This document shows, one piece after another, positions 19,057 through 27,274 of a DNA stretch of 64,000 nt (the stretch's first letter is position 1; the number at the start of each line of letters is the position of its first letter). The notes under the pieces are model-generated. The model worked only from the letters and a program-made list of their open reading frames with translations. It was not told the DNA's origin and did no database searches. The DNA lies in the NCBI RefSeq assembly GCF_002953715.1, contig NZ_CP025012.1:1550001-1614000 (forward strand). Reading direction: 5' to 3'. Position numbers and translations under genes: made by a program. Origin of the DNA: Rhizobium leguminosarum (GTDB lineage: Bacteria > Pseudomonadota > Alphaproteobacteria > Rhizobiales > Rhizobiaceae).

Positions 19057-19311
19057 TTACGGTTTTTTCCGGAGGTCACCTGGTAAAGCATCAATGAGTT
19101 GATGCACTTTTCCGGTGGCGAATACGATGTCCTCGCGCGGCAGATGGACTGTTATCTCAATCTCTTCCCACCTGCCGCCATGGTCTTTTGCGAACCTGAC
19201 GGCGGCTTCCAAAGACGTGAATTGCACGGCCGGTGCGTTGGCGGTCCAAAACTGCATGCTGCAGTCCGCCGCACTGTAATCTAAAAATGCTTTTTCAGGA
19301 TCTAGCGCCAT
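19057..19311 (-). CDS. Conserved hypothetical protein, 84 residues
   Basis: A small soluble protein with MQFWTANAPAVQFTSLEAA followed by VRFAKDH. That pattern of a Trp, then an F-TS-LEAAVRFA helix, is reminiscent of the ETC complex I 'subunit 4' fold, but the rest does not match and I do not claim it. The C-terminal half is LPREDIVFATGKVHQLIDAL. It stands alone on the minus strand. Confidence 0.6.
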   Translation of the reverse strand: MALDPEKAFLDYSAADCSMQFWTANAPAVQFTSLEAAVRFAKDHGGRWEEIEITVHLPREDIVFATGKVHQLIDALPGDLRKKP

Positions 19312-19862
19312 GGCGTTTGCTTTACACCGCCGGCGGTTGGTTGGCCAGCGGTTGCCTACTCATCGTAAATGCACATGACTAGGCCGCCGGCTTGACGGCG
19401 ATGTGCGCGCGGATGGCGACCCGGGCAGGGATGGTCTTGGATAAAAAGAAAGGGTCGGGCGAATGCTCGCGCCGACCCTTCTTTGATTGCATTAGCAGGG
19501 TGCCAGTACATCCGTGGTCACCAGCAAAAGCCATCTGATAGATTGAATTTATCCGCCTCGTGAATTTTCGCAAGGATTAGGGGGTGCTGATTTAGGGCTA
19601 GGTGAGGGAGGCGCAATAACCAGGGTACGACGAGAAGCACGACACGTGCTTTGAGGGCGCTAGTTGCCTGGCTGATCGGTCAGTCGATCGAAAGACAGTG
19701 CGATTGCATGGACCGCCCAAGAGGGTACCCTACCAAGTGCTATCGCCTTGCGGCTCTGGCGACGGGATTTCTAGCAGGGCGGAGGGCGGCGCGGTATAGT
19801 GCAAACATACTATATGGGCGTTGGGCGAGCAGCGCTTATCCAGAGATCGCAGGCTCCTTCCA
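19312..19862. other. 551-bp stretch without a convincing gene
   Basis: Short frames exist on both strands but none has a ribosome site and rhizobial codon pattern together. It contains one terminator-like stem (listed separately). It marks the transition from core-like sequence to the lower-GC accessory stretch. No duplicate of the 3' end of tRNA-Asn was seen here. Confidence 0.5.
19445..19485. terminator. Terminator-like stem-loop in a gene-free stretch
   Basis: AAAGGGTCGG pairs with CCGACCCTT, with A-rich sequence on the left and TTCTTT on the right, so it could work in either direction. The gene it would serve is not clear. Confidence 0.5.
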
Positions 19863-20756
19863 CTAGTCCACCCAGCTAACTAGGCCTGTCATTACAAGAG
19901 CCGGCGATATGGGCGCCTGCGCAAAGCTGTCAAGCTTCTTCCATTGCCTCTCCACGTGGTTCGGATCCAGCATTCCGATCGTAAAGGCATTCGATATGAT
20001 GCCCCCTCCGATTTCGTCCTTGAAACCGGAAAATTTCAAAATCGGATATTGGCCGAAATATAGCTCACTGGTCACATGCAAGCCGACAAACAAATTCACT
20101 GGGACGCGTAATCCATAACCGTTGTCCATTAGCGTAACATCTGTGTCGAATATCGGGACTTCCTCATGGTCGCCCACTTCAGTTGGGAATTGTCCCTTAC
20201 CCCACTTCCTGGCCGCTACTTCTAGCGGAGTTCCCAATGGGGTGCCTTGAGGATCGTGTATCTCCGCCTTGTCGAAGAAACCGTCCGCAATCATGAGGGG
20301 ATATAGTGAAGAGCAGCTAATTCCAAATGACATCGCAGCCGACCGATAATCGCAGATTGCCGGCATCGTTACGCGCGCAGTCCATTTATGGATATCGGTA
20401 TCAACCGGACTATAAAGGTCAATTTGCAGATCTTGTGCGCGCGCCTTTGCGGCTTTGGTAAAGCTCCGCGGGCAGACCAGCACGCCTCGCTGTGCTCTGA
20501 CGTCTTGCACGAGTCCATTGAACTCTTCGACGCCCTTAACGTCGACCGGCGATTTGTAGTCTTTGCAGTCAATCACGATGAGGAACTCGTATTGCCCGAT
20601 CCTGTCTCGCACTAAAACATCGATCTGACGCTTTCGCTTACTGCTATAACCATCGAGCATAACATTATGCGAGACCTCAGATTGAGGCGCCAATAATTTT
20701 TGTATTTTGGCTACTAGTTGCTCCAGCCCCTTGAAGTCCGCCTGTGGAAGCTTCAC
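19863..20756 (-). CDS. Putative restriction endonuclease, Mrr-like PD-(D/E)XK fold
   Basis: A protein of about 297 residues. The N-terminal third reads as an Mrr-type catalytic domain: KRQIDVLVRDRIG supplies the first acidic residue, then FLIVIDCKDYKSPVDVKGVE supplies D-x-K, and RAQRGVLVCPRSF is the next core strand. The remaining two thirds resemble no family I know and may recognise the target. A GTG start at 20756 is preferred because AGGGGGA lies eight bases upstream; a TTG at 20783 is the alternative. No methyltransferase gene is nearby, which fits a type IV (modification-dependent) enzyme or a solitary nuclease. It probably belongs to the accessory stretch. Confidence 0.7.
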   Translation of the reverse strand: MKLPQADFKGLEQLVAKIQKLLAPQSEVSHNVMLDGYSSKRKRQIDVLVRDRIGQYEFLIVIDCKDYKSPVDVKGVEEFNGLVQDVRAQRGVLVCPRSFTKAAKARAQDLQIDLYSPVDTDIHKWTARVTMPAICDYRSAAMSFGISCSSLYPLMIADGFFDKAEIHDPQGTPLGTPLEVAARKWGKGQFPTEVGDHEEVPIFDTDVTLMDNGYGLRVPVNLFVGLHVTSELYFGQYPILKFSGFKDEIGGGIISNAFTIGMLDPNHVERQWKKLDSFAQAPISPALVMTGLVSWVD

Positions 20757-20858
20757 GGATGTGGTCCCCCTTGTGAGTTTCAAATCCTCTCACTACGCAG
20801 GCGCGAAGTCGAGACCCCGTAAATATATTCACAGGTTGCGACATTGACGTCGAAGATC

Positions 20859-20874
20859 TTGACAAATTTGTCAA
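20859..20874. promoter_or_regulatory. 16-bp perfect palindrome, operator-like
   Basis: TTGACAAATTTGTCAA is a perfect dyad 75-100 bp upstream of the Mrr-like gene. It has the form TTGAC-N6-GTCAA. No regulator gene is adjacent, so the binding protein is unknown. Confidence 0.4.
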
Positions 20875-21055
20875 TAAAAACATTGTCTTAGATCAAGTTT
20901 CCTATTGACGGTTGGGTTCGGTTGTGCCATGAAGATTACGCGGCTCACCAAACCGTAAATGGCTCTCCCGCCAGTTACTACCACCGAAAAGGGAAACGCA
21001 TGATGGTCTTAACCGGCCGCCTGAAGCGCGGCCCCTATTCGAGGTTTATAAAGCT

Positions 21056-21409
21056 ATGCCGCATCCCGAAGCTTTCACTGGCCGAATGCTAGCTTTGCAT
21101 GCTGAAATCGTCCGGTTGCGCTCGCTCTGCGTGCCGATGCCGGACGATGCGATGGATGCTCTAGGAGACGCCGCTGCCTCTATACGAAAAGCGATAATTG
21201 ACGCGCCGATCACCAGCGAAACCGATATCGCCAACAAGTTTCGCCTTGCTGTCATCTTGATTGAGGATCCGGAAGGCGACATGTCAGATGAGCCCATGGC
21301 AGTTCGACAAGCGCTTTTTGACCTCATTGGATTCCGCAACGACTTGTGGAGCGCAGACTTCGGAACCGGTACCGGCCACCCGTTCTATCGTGCAGGCTTT
21401 AAGCCTTGA
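21056..21409 (+). CDS. Hypothetical protein, 117 residues
   Basis: A soluble, mostly helical protein with no family I recognise. The segment MLALHAEIVRLRSLCVPM is amphipathic and could be a coiled coil. Its stop overlaps the start of the next small gene (TTGA, 4 bp), so the two are probably translated together. It lies in the accessory stretch, about 270 bp from the Mrr-like gene on the other strand. Codon use is less biased than in the core genes of the window. Confidence 0.6.
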   Translation: MPHPEAFTGRMLALHAEIVRLRSLCVPMPDDAMDALGDAAASIRKAIIDAPITSETDIANKFRLAVILIEDPEGDMSDEPMAVRQALFDLIGFRNDLWSADFGTGTGHPFYRAGFKP

Positions 21410-21612
21410 AGCCCGCCGTCAGCCGCGAAATCAAACTACTCGCTGCCGAAGCCGGAGCCTACAGTTGGACGCTTGTGCGCGAGGGCAAGCACCTAATTAT
21501 CGACTTCCAGTTCAAAGACCGCGTCGTTCGGCAAGTCGTTGCCGCTACTCCATCTGCCCCCTCGGCTCGTCGAAATGAGGCGGCATGGCTGAGGCGGCAG
21601 GTCAGAATTTAG
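21406..21612 (+). CDS. Small protein, possibly HicA-like RNA-binding fold
   Basis: A 68-residue basic protein starting with TTG inside the stop of the preceding gene. The middle, WTLVREGKHLIIDFQFKD, resembles the beta-hairpin of HicA/dsRBD-like folds, and the end RRNEAAWLRRQVRI is a basic helix. The HicA catalytic His has no obvious equivalent except the His in GKHL. With the coupled upstream gene it could form a toxin-antitoxin-like pair or be a phage remnant; both are speculative. Confidence 0.55.
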   Translation: MKPAVSREIKLLAAEAGAYSWTLVREGKHLIIDFQFKDRVVRQVVAATPSAPSARRNEAAWLRRQVRI

Positions 21613-21750
21613 CGGTTCACCGATGGCCGGCGCGATCACCACCTGCGCCAACACAAGCAGCGCGCCGGCCGGTTCTGTTGACTGCAGGCAGTTCCCCTCC
21701 GACTAACCCGTTTGTACAGCTTTTGCTGATGTGCGCTAGGCACTACCAAC

Positions 21751-22092
21751 ATGCCGCGAAACTTCGAGGGGAGGGGCATGCGCTGTCGCTCGAGCTATCA
21801 ACGGCCGACGCGGCGATCGGTCCTGTCGTATCCAGGCCTATTAGTCGGCGCGCTGGCAGATGGCGCGGGTGGTGCCATAACCGCAACTGACTTTGTTGCG
21901 TCATTCAGCAGCGGTACCAGCGCCTCCTGCGACATCAAAGGCAACATCAGCACCGAGACCGGCGAGCGTATTTTCCACGTGCCGGGTCAGAAGTATTACT
22001 CGCAGACGAAAATTAGCCCTCAATCTGGAGAACGCTGGTTCTGTTCCGAATTCGAGGCGTGGGCCGCAGGATGGCGGAAGTCGAATGTATGA
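21751..22092 (+). CDS. Small protein with C-terminal 'GERWFC' (ExoI/SNase-tail-like) motif
   Basis: Up to 113 residues. The C-terminal half has CDIKGNISTETGERIFHVPG, then YYSQTKISPQSGERWFCSEF and AWAAGWRKS, with two conserved Cys. This pattern is found at the C-terminus of rhizobial ExoI-like thermonuclease proteins and as a free-standing domain. The nuclease part is absent. The N-terminus is Arg/Ser-rich and uncertain; a start at 21778 is equally possible. It may be a remnant of a longer exported protein. Confidence 0.6.
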   Translation: MPRNFEGRGMRCRSSYQRPTRRSVLSYPGLLVGALADGAGGAITATDFVASFSSGTSASCDIKGNISTETGERIFHVPGQKYYSQTKISPQSGERWFCSEFEAWAAGWRKSNV

Positions 22093-22352
22093 AGTCTTGC
22101 CGTCGTCGAATTCACCGGCGGGGGCTTTTCCGTTTCTAGCTGAATGCTAAGCGCCGACGCCAAGCACGAGGCCGGTAGCCGCCTGCTGGTAATCCGCTGC
22201 TCCGGCCGCAATGGCGCTCGTTTCGCGCTTTACCACTCCCGCGTGGAATCACATAGAAACTATTGGCTGCAACGATTGTTCGTTGCATTGGACTTTCCAT
22301 TCCCAAGTGCTCGTGCCACCACCCGATAGGATGAAGATGGGGAGAATAGCAG

Positions 22353-23195
22353 ATGGACTGGAACGTTTGGGGGCCGGCGATCCTGTCGAGTCTTGCTGCA
22401 GCTGGCATCGGTGGCGCAATCGTGAAATCACTGGTCGAAAACTCCGTAAAGCACGCCTTTGATCGCCAAATTGAGAAATTGAAGTCTGATCTCCGGGAAA
22501 GCGAAAGTGAGTTGCAGAGCGTTAGATCAAACATCTTGAATGCACAATCAGCCAGAAACATTGATCTGATCAAAAGACGGCAGCAAGCCGCAGAAACCTT
22601 GTGGTCTGCAACCCTATTTCAGCGAAGCTACAGCATGTCCACCATGTTCGCCCAGGTGGCTCGCATGGACGCCATTAGCGATTTGATGGAGCGCGGCGGC
22701 CGTGAGGCTGATGGCGTGAGGGACATGGCCAAGATGCTATGGGACGGTCAAAACCCCGAAAGCCTTAGCAAGAATCCATTGTCATCGGTCGGCTCGCAGC
22801 GGCTCTTCGTACCCCCGCGAGCTTGGCTTGCCTATCAGGCGATTGCCAGCTTGTCCGCGCGGTCGTCCATGGTGCTGGCAGTAATTAAGTCGGGTATGTC
22901 CCCAAAAAATCTAATGAAGGATCACACTGACATAAATGCCATGGTGCAAGAAGTGTTGCCTCATCAACGAGGGTATATCGAGAAAAGTCCGGATCACGCT
23001 TCGTATTGGCTGACCGGGCAGCTTGAGGAAGTGATCTTCTTCGAGTTGATGAAGTCAATAGCCGGTGACGATTACGATTTTGCTGCGGCTCGTAAGGCAG
23101 CAGATCTTGTGCGCAAGACAAAGGAGCATCAGTCCGAACTGGCGCTTCAAAGCCTACCGCCCCAGCTGAGGGTCGATCCACCGTCTTTGCAGTAG
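22353..23195 (+). CDS. Hypothetical membrane-anchored coiled-coil protein
   Basis: A 280-residue protein that I do not recognise. An N-terminal hydrophobic stretch (AILSSLAAAGIGGAIVKSLV) could anchor it. It is followed by a charged helix of about 45 residues (RQIEKLKSDLRESESELQ onward) with heptad character, then a helical C-terminal domain. A GGGGAG site precedes the ATG by ten bases. It sits in the accessory stretch before the putative nuclease at 23357. Membrane anchor plus coiled coil plus unknown domain is a layout common among phage-defence effectors, but there is no direct evidence for that role. Confidence 0.65.
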   Translation: MDWNVWGPAILSSLAAAGIGGAIVKSLVENSVKHAFDRQIEKLKSDLRESESELQSVRSNILNAQSARNIDLIKRRQQAAETLWSATLFQRSYSMSTMFAQVARMDAISDLMERGGREADGVRDMAKMLWDGQNPESLSKNPLSSVGSQRLFVPPRAWLAYQAIASLSARSSMVLAVIKSGMSPKNLMKDHTDINAMVQEVLPHQRGYIEKSPDHASYWLTGQLEEVIFFELMKSIAGDDYDFAAARKAADLVRKTKEHQSELALQSLPPQLRVDPPSLQ

Positions 23196-23356
23196 TCTGC
23201 TAAGGGGCGGTACGACAAGAGGTACGACTTGACTGTTATCCAGCCAAGTTCCACGCGCGATCCGTCCATTCGATCATCGGGGCGAATGCAAAAATCGACA
23301 GAGGTCGGTTGCGAAACAGACGGCGAGCTGCTTTCTCTGCTTTAACGTTCTTTAAA

Positions 23357-24019
23357 ATGATTCAGAGAAGTAAAGTTGTGAGACTATCGAAGCTTAGATT
23401 GCATCTTGATCAAGCGCTGCAAGCTAACGCTGAGGCCATCTGCTCCCACATCAAGACCGTGATGCAGCATGGGAGGACAACAGGGATCGAAGCTGTGTTC
23501 GCCGGCGCATTTCATGAGCAACTCGACAGCAAGCGAATCGATTGGAAACCAGAGCTTCCGCTCCACGTTGTTGGCGTTGAGCAGCGCTACCACAACCGGA
23601 CACATGGGAGGGTAGATTGCCTAATAGCAGGCAGCGCGACTGCTTTGGAATATAAAGCCGTGCGCATGCCTCGCGTTCAATCAAGTCCCAAATTCGACCT
23701 TGGTCAGATCTTGGCCGATTACATGCGGCTCCGATCGGGCTCCGGCCTTGACTACGCATACCTCGTAATATTCTTCTACGGACCAATCGTCTCCGATTGT
23801 TCGTCGCCGGGTTCGCTTTATCGCCGATTCCATAATCAAATGTTCGTGGACCAAGAGCTGGCACGGCAGACAAATCAACTATCGGCCGACGAAGAGGAAG
23901 CGATAGTAGACTTACGTTGGGCGAAGGCTTGGGGTGAGCCGCAGCCGCCGAAATTCGCCGCTGCCGCATTGCATGGAGATATCGGGGTGGTTTGCGTCAG
24001 CGCGTTGGATAAATGGTAG
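23357..24019 (+). CDS. Putative PD-(D/E)XK nuclease
   Basis: A 220-residue protein. GRVDCLIAGSATALEYKAVR gives an Asp, then a hydrophobic strand ending in E-x-K, the signature of PD-(D/E)XK nucleases. A following helix with Gln (FDLGQILADYMRL) and the strand YAYLVIFFYG complete the usual core order. An N-terminal helix may supply the early Glu (TTGIEAVFAGAFHEQL). The ATG at 23357 is chosen; the frame is open to 23309. No methyltransferase or helicase partner is present. It is the last gene of the accessory stretch before tRNA-Asn. Confidence 0.65.
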   Translation: MIQRSKVVRLSKLRLHLDQALQANAEAICSHIKTVMQHGRTTGIEAVFAGAFHEQLDSKRIDWKPELPLHVVGVEQRYHNRTHGRVDCLIAGSATALEYKAVRMPRVQSSPKFDLGQILADYMRLRSGSGLDYAYLVIFFYGPIVSDCSSPGSLYRRFHNQMFVDQELARQTNQLSADEEEAIVDLRWAKAWGEPQPPKFAAAALHGDIGVVCVSALDKW

Positions 24020-24123
24020 CGAAGCCAAGAGGCAAAGAAAGACGTCAAAAGCGGGGAGGGAAAACGGGGAAGAAAGCGCCTGCATTCGGAATTCTCAACG
24101 AAACAGGCGCTTAACTTGAAAAA

Positions 24124-24198
24124 TGGCTCCCCGGGCCGGATTCGAACCGGCGACCTGTCGATTAACAGTCGAATGCTCTACCGCTGAGCTACCAGGGA
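24124..24198 (-). tRNA. tRNA-Asn (GTT)
   Basis: The minus strand folds as a full cloverleaf with acceptor TCCCTGG/CCGGGGA, the T-arm GGTTCGAATCC and an encoded CCA end. The anticodon GTT is at 24164-24166. Its 3' end faces the accessory stretch at 19.3-24.1 kb, the usual orientation for island insertion. Confidence 0.97.
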
Positions 24199-24315
24199 TC
24201 ACTGCTTGGCGCGGTGTGAGTGGGCTAATACAAACGCTTTCCCGATTTGCCAAGCGGTTTTTTCAAAAAAATGAAATGAACTTGTATTTGGGATGCCTGC
24301 GCCCATCTCTGGGGA

Positions 24316-24633
24316 ATGACAAACGTGAATGATCGTCAGGAGACGAGAGGCGGGGAGAAGCGCAAGGCACGGGCAGTGCGCTTCGGCATCGATCATGCAA
24401 GCGGCAGGCTTGTGCTCGGCTCTTTCAGCATGGGCATGCCGCGCTCGCGCATCGCGCGGATGGCACTCGGCATGGCCCTCATCTTCTGCGGCGTGTTGGG
24501 TTTCCTGCCCATCCTCGGCTTCTGGATGCTGCCGCTCGGCTTCCTCGTGCTCTCGCACGATCTGCCGTTCGCGCGCCGGCTTCGGAGACGGCTGGCGGTC
24601 TGGTGGCACAGGCGGGGAAAACCGGCTGGCTGA
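24316..24633 (+). CDS. PGPGW-like transmembrane protein
   Basis: A 105-residue membrane protein with two closely spaced hydrophobic segments: MALGMALIFCGVLGFLP and ILGFWMLPLGFLVLS. The pattern 'GFLPILGFWMLPLG' with a following arginine-rich tail (ARRLRRRLAVWWHRR) fits the PGPGW family of unknown function. The N-terminal 45 residues are basic and cytosolic by charge. The gene begins at an ATG about 120 bp from tRNA-Asn. Confidence 0.7.
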   Translation: MTNVNDRQETRGGEKRKARAVRFGIDHASGRLVLGSFSMGMPRSRIARMALGMALIFCGVLGFLPILGFWMLPLGFLVLSHDLPFARRLRRRLAVWWHRRGKPAG

Positions 24634-24728
24634 TGGCAAGTAGGGTGTGGAACTGTGGATCGCTTTTCGCATTCGTGGTTTATGGAATGTAAAACGCAAA
24701 AATGCGTCACGACGGTCCAGGTGAGGAA

Positions 24729-25052
24729 ATGAAGGTATCTTTTGTTGTCGTCCTGTCGGCGGCGGCGGTTCTGTCAGGCATCTCTGCCGAGGCCCAGGTA
24801 GACAGCGGCGGTTTCGACGCTCGCGGCATCTGTCGCCGTCCCGAAGGCTGCGTGGTCGACCACGGTCAAGGCGGCAGCTACAACGGGCCTCGCAACTATC
24901 GCAATTTCAACGGCCGGAATGAGCGCGATGGGAGGAACGACCGCGAGCGGGACAATCGGCGCTACCGTTCTCAGAACAGGAGCGACAATTTCGACGCCGG
25001 AACCACCCGCCTTGTTGCAGGTCCTGAGATTGGGCTGCAAATTCGCGTCTAA
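24729..25052 (+). CDS. Exported Asn/Arg-rich protein
   Basis: A 107-residue protein with a clear signal peptide (MKVSFVVVLSAAAVLSG, cleavage near AEAQ). The mature part has a pair of Cys (GICRRPEGCVVDHG), then a low-complexity Asn/Arg/Asp/Gly stretch with repeated 'RN-ER-D/RNDRER' units. GAGGA lies just before the ATG. The 3' end overlaps the convergent KTSC gene by 4 bp. Function is unknown; a surface or nucleic-acid-contacting role is only a guess from charge. Confidence 0.65.
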   Translation: MKVSFVVVLSAAAVLSGISAEAQVDSGGFDARGICRRPEGCVVDHGQGGSYNGPRNYRNFNGRNERDGRNDRERDNRRYRSQNRSDNFDAGTTRLVAGPEIGLQIRV

Positions 25053-25387
25053 TTGGATCTGAGTTCGCTTTCTTCGAAAGTTCCGCCGTGGTCCGGGTCG
25101 AGGCCGGTCGTCATCAGCAGGCTGCAGGCGGCAAGGAGAAGGACGAGCTTCACTGCGTAGGACGCCATGGAGGCCGGTTGTCGAGGGCCCGGTGATACGC
25201 GAGACGGCGCTATATAGTACTGGTAATAGAAGTATGGATCGTCCGTTTCCAGTAGGTTATGGTGGACGTGCGGCGGAATATCCGCATGTTTCACCGGCGG
25301 AGAACCAGGGAATTTTACATGCAGATCCCGGGTTTCGGCGTCGTATGCTGCACGCACGCGCTTCGATTTGAGGGCAGCCCAATCCAT
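25049..25387 (-). CDS. KTSC-domain protein with a C-terminal membrane segment
   Basis: A 112-residue protein. The N-terminal part, RVRAAYDAETRDLHVKF, then PPVKHADIPPHVHHNLLET, follows the KTSC pattern (Y-D-x-x-T-x-x-L-x-V-x-F). A hydrophobic segment (YAVKLVLLLAACSLLMTTG) follows near the C-terminus. KTSC is a short domain found alone or with nucleases and synthetases; its function is unclear. The gene lies before tRNA-Cys, and a second KTSC-like gene lies on the other side. Confidence 0.65.
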   Translation of the reverse strand: MDWAALKSKRVRAAYDAETRDLHVKFPGSPPVKHADIPPHVHHNLLETDDPYFYYQYYIAPSRVSPGPRQPASMASYAVKLVLLLAACSLLMTTGLDPDHGGTFEESELRSN

Positions 25388-25649
25388 CTCAAGCTCCTAT
25401 ACCCTCCCGCGGGCAATTGAGTCCCGGACGGTGATCGAAGTCAAGTCAAGAATTTGTTTCAAATGCCATCATTGGCAGGAGATGGGGCATCGCTACGGCC
25501 GTGGAAATTCCAGCCCGCGCCCGCTCCGTTTCGCGATGGAAAAATGGTCGTTTCGGCAACCGCAGAATAGCGTTTTTCCGAAATGCCCTCTTGCGATTTC
25601 CTTACGATCATTCTAAACGCTCGCCACGGCTCAGATAACGAGCCCGTGA

Positions 25650-25723
25650 GGCCTCGTGGCGGAGTGGTGACGCAGAGGACTGCAAATCCTTGTACCCCGG
25701 TTCAATTCCGGGCGAGGCCTCCA
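25650..25723 (+). tRNA. tRNA-Cys (GCA)
   Basis: Acceptor GGCCTCG pairs with CGAGGCC, the T-arm is CCGGTTCAATTCCGG, and the CCA end is encoded. The anticodon loop CTGCAAA carries GCA, so this is tRNA-Cys. Confidence 0.97.
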
Positions 25724-25793
25724 ACATCTTCCACATGACATAATCTATGTGAAACGCTGCTGGCTCAGCGGTGCGGCATTGGCGTTTGCGATG

Positions 25794-26084
25794 CTACCAG
25801 ACCCGCTGGCCGGGAGAAAAATCGAACTGTAACGGATTGATTCCCGTGAGGCGGTAGAGCGCCTTCAGGCCGCCTTTCCGGATTTGCGCCTGATATTGCA
25901 GATCGCTCAATTCAGGTCCGTTATCGATTTCGGGGCCGGCGCCGAGAAGCCGCCGCATGCCTTGCCGCGAAATGCGGGTGAAGCTGCGAATGTCGCCGCT
26001 GCTGTATTTGATCAGCAGCAGGCGGGCATCGGCATTGTAGTGAAGCGCTTCTATACCGCGCGATTGGATCAGAAAGGTTTGCAT
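25794..26084 (-). CDS. KTSC-like small protein
   Basis: About 96 residues. SRGIEALHYNADARLLLIKY followed by SSGDIRSFTRIS fits the first strands of a KTSC domain. The C-terminal half (LKALYRLTGINPLQFDF) is unlike KTSC and may be a separate small fold. The start could be the ATG at 26096 or, as used here, 26084. No function is known. Confidence 0.6.
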   Translation of the reverse strand: MQTFLIQSRGIEALHYNADARLLLIKYSSGDIRSFTRISRQGMRRLLGAGPEIDNGPELSDLQYQAQIRKGGLKALYRLTGINPLQFDFSPGQRVW

Positions 26085-26263
26085 GCGCACACCCATAGCG
26101 GGAGGTGAGGGCGCTGCAACATAATGGTTGACGTAACGTTAATGCGTATGCGGCTGTCGAGGGCTGGATTTCAAAAGGAAAGAACGCATGTCAGACCAGC
26201 GCTCGCTGACATGAATTGCCGCAGTCGCGATGCGGGGGATATCTCCGAGTGCGCTTCGGCGCC

Positions 26264-26374
26264 CTATCGCCTCCAGGTCGTTTCGCCGTCCAACAGCCCG
26301 CAGCAGAATATGCCGATGAGCGCTGCGACTATGAAGAAATCGAACAGCGTGAAATACTCGAAAATCGCAGACAT
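26264..26374 (-). CDS. 36-residue membrane protein
   Basis: Frame MSAIFEYFTLFDFFIVAAL continuing IGIFCCGLLDGETTWRR. It has one hydrophobic span with a Cys pair and a charged C-terminus. A strong GGAGGAG ribosome site sits eight bases before the ATG, the best reason to accept so short a gene. It stands alone, divergent from the PIMT-like gene. Confidence 0.6.
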   Translation of the reverse strand: MSAIFEYFTLFDFFIVAALIGIFCCGLLDGETTWRR

Positions 26375-26581
26375 GGCCTGCTCCTCCTATTTCCTCCGCT
26401 GCAGATCATAACATGAAGGGCTAAAAGAATCCACGCTGGAGTTGCAGTGTCCATCCCGCCCCTGTGGCGCGGAAGAGGCGCCGGCCGGATTCTTTTCGCT
26501 GGCGCCTGCCAAGCCTTGAAAGCATCCGTGGCGGGGATTAAGAGACGAGGGATAGGAACCGCTTTTCAAGAGCGAGAGGAC

Positions 26582-27247
26582 ATGATGGATTTCGAAGCAG
26601 CGCGCGTAAAGATGGTCGATACCCAGGTTCGCACGACGGACGTTACCTCGCATTCCGTGCTGACGGCGTTTCTCACGGTACCGCGTGAGGCTTTCGTGCC
26701 CGAGAAGGCGAAGCTGCTGGCCTATATCGACAACGACGTCGAGATCTCCGCAGCCGCATCGGGAAAGCCGGCCCGCTTCCTGATGGAAGCGTCGCCCCTC
26801 GCCAAGCTGTTGCAGCTGGCCGCGATCACCAAGGACGACTTCGTCCTCGAGGTTGGCTGCGGCACGGGTTACACTTCGGCGCTGCTGTCGATCGTTGCCG
26901 GCTCCGTCATCGCGCTCGAATGCGACGAGACGCTGGCCACTGAAGCGAAGGCGCAGCTTGCCGGCTACGCCAAGGTCGAGGTCGTGACCGGCCCGCTCGA
27001 ACAGGGCTACGCTGCCGGCGCGCCCTATGATCTGATCTTCATCAACGGCGCGGTTGAAGAGGTTCCGGCGGCCCTTCTCGGTCAATTGCGCGATGGTGGT
27101 CGCCTGATCACGGTCGAAGGTTACGGCAATGCCGCCCGCGCCAAGGTCTTCGTCGCCGAGCGCGGCGCTGTTTCGGAAAATGTCTTCTTCAATGCCTCGG
27201 TCAAGCCGCTGCCGGGTTTCGCCAAGGCGCGCGAATTCGTTTTCTGA
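26582..27247 (+). CDS. Protein-L-isoaspartate O-methyltransferase-like protein
   Basis: A 221-residue SAM-dependent methyltransferase of the PIMT family. Motif I reads FVLEVGCGTGYTSALLS near residue 87, then an acidic residue follows (VIALECDE) to hold the SAM ribose. The N-terminal MVDTQVRTTDVTSHSVLTAF is typical of the alphaproteobacterial version. Its role in damaged-protein repair is unproven, and a second, classical pcm lies at 49.4 kb. GAGAGGAC precedes tandem ATG codons. A strong terminator follows. Confidence 0.85.
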   Translation: MMDFEAARVKMVDTQVRTTDVTSHSVLTAFLTVPREAFVPEKAKLLAYIDNDVEISAAASGKPARFLMEASPLAKLLQLAAITKDDFVLEVGCGTGYTSALLSIVAGSVIALECDETLATEAKAQLAGYAKVEVVTGPLEQGYAAGAPYDLIFINGAVEEVPAALLGQLRDGGRLITVEGYGNAARAKVFVAERGAVSENVFFNASVKPLPGFAKAREFVF

Positions 27248-27274
27248 CGTCGTTTTTATCGACGAAATTCAGCG

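Noticed and set aside
19651..19866. 71-codon frame in the gene-free stretch before the accessory region
   Set aside because: No ribosome site, mixed composition and no family resemblance.
19312..24123. Attachment-site duplication of the tRNA-Asn 3' end
   Set aside because: I looked for a second copy of the tRNA 3' segment at the far side of the accessory stretch and did not see one.
26124..26411. 95-codon plus-strand frame opposite the 36-residue membrane gene
   Set aside because: It runs antisense to a short gene with a strong ribosome site and has no protein-like pattern.
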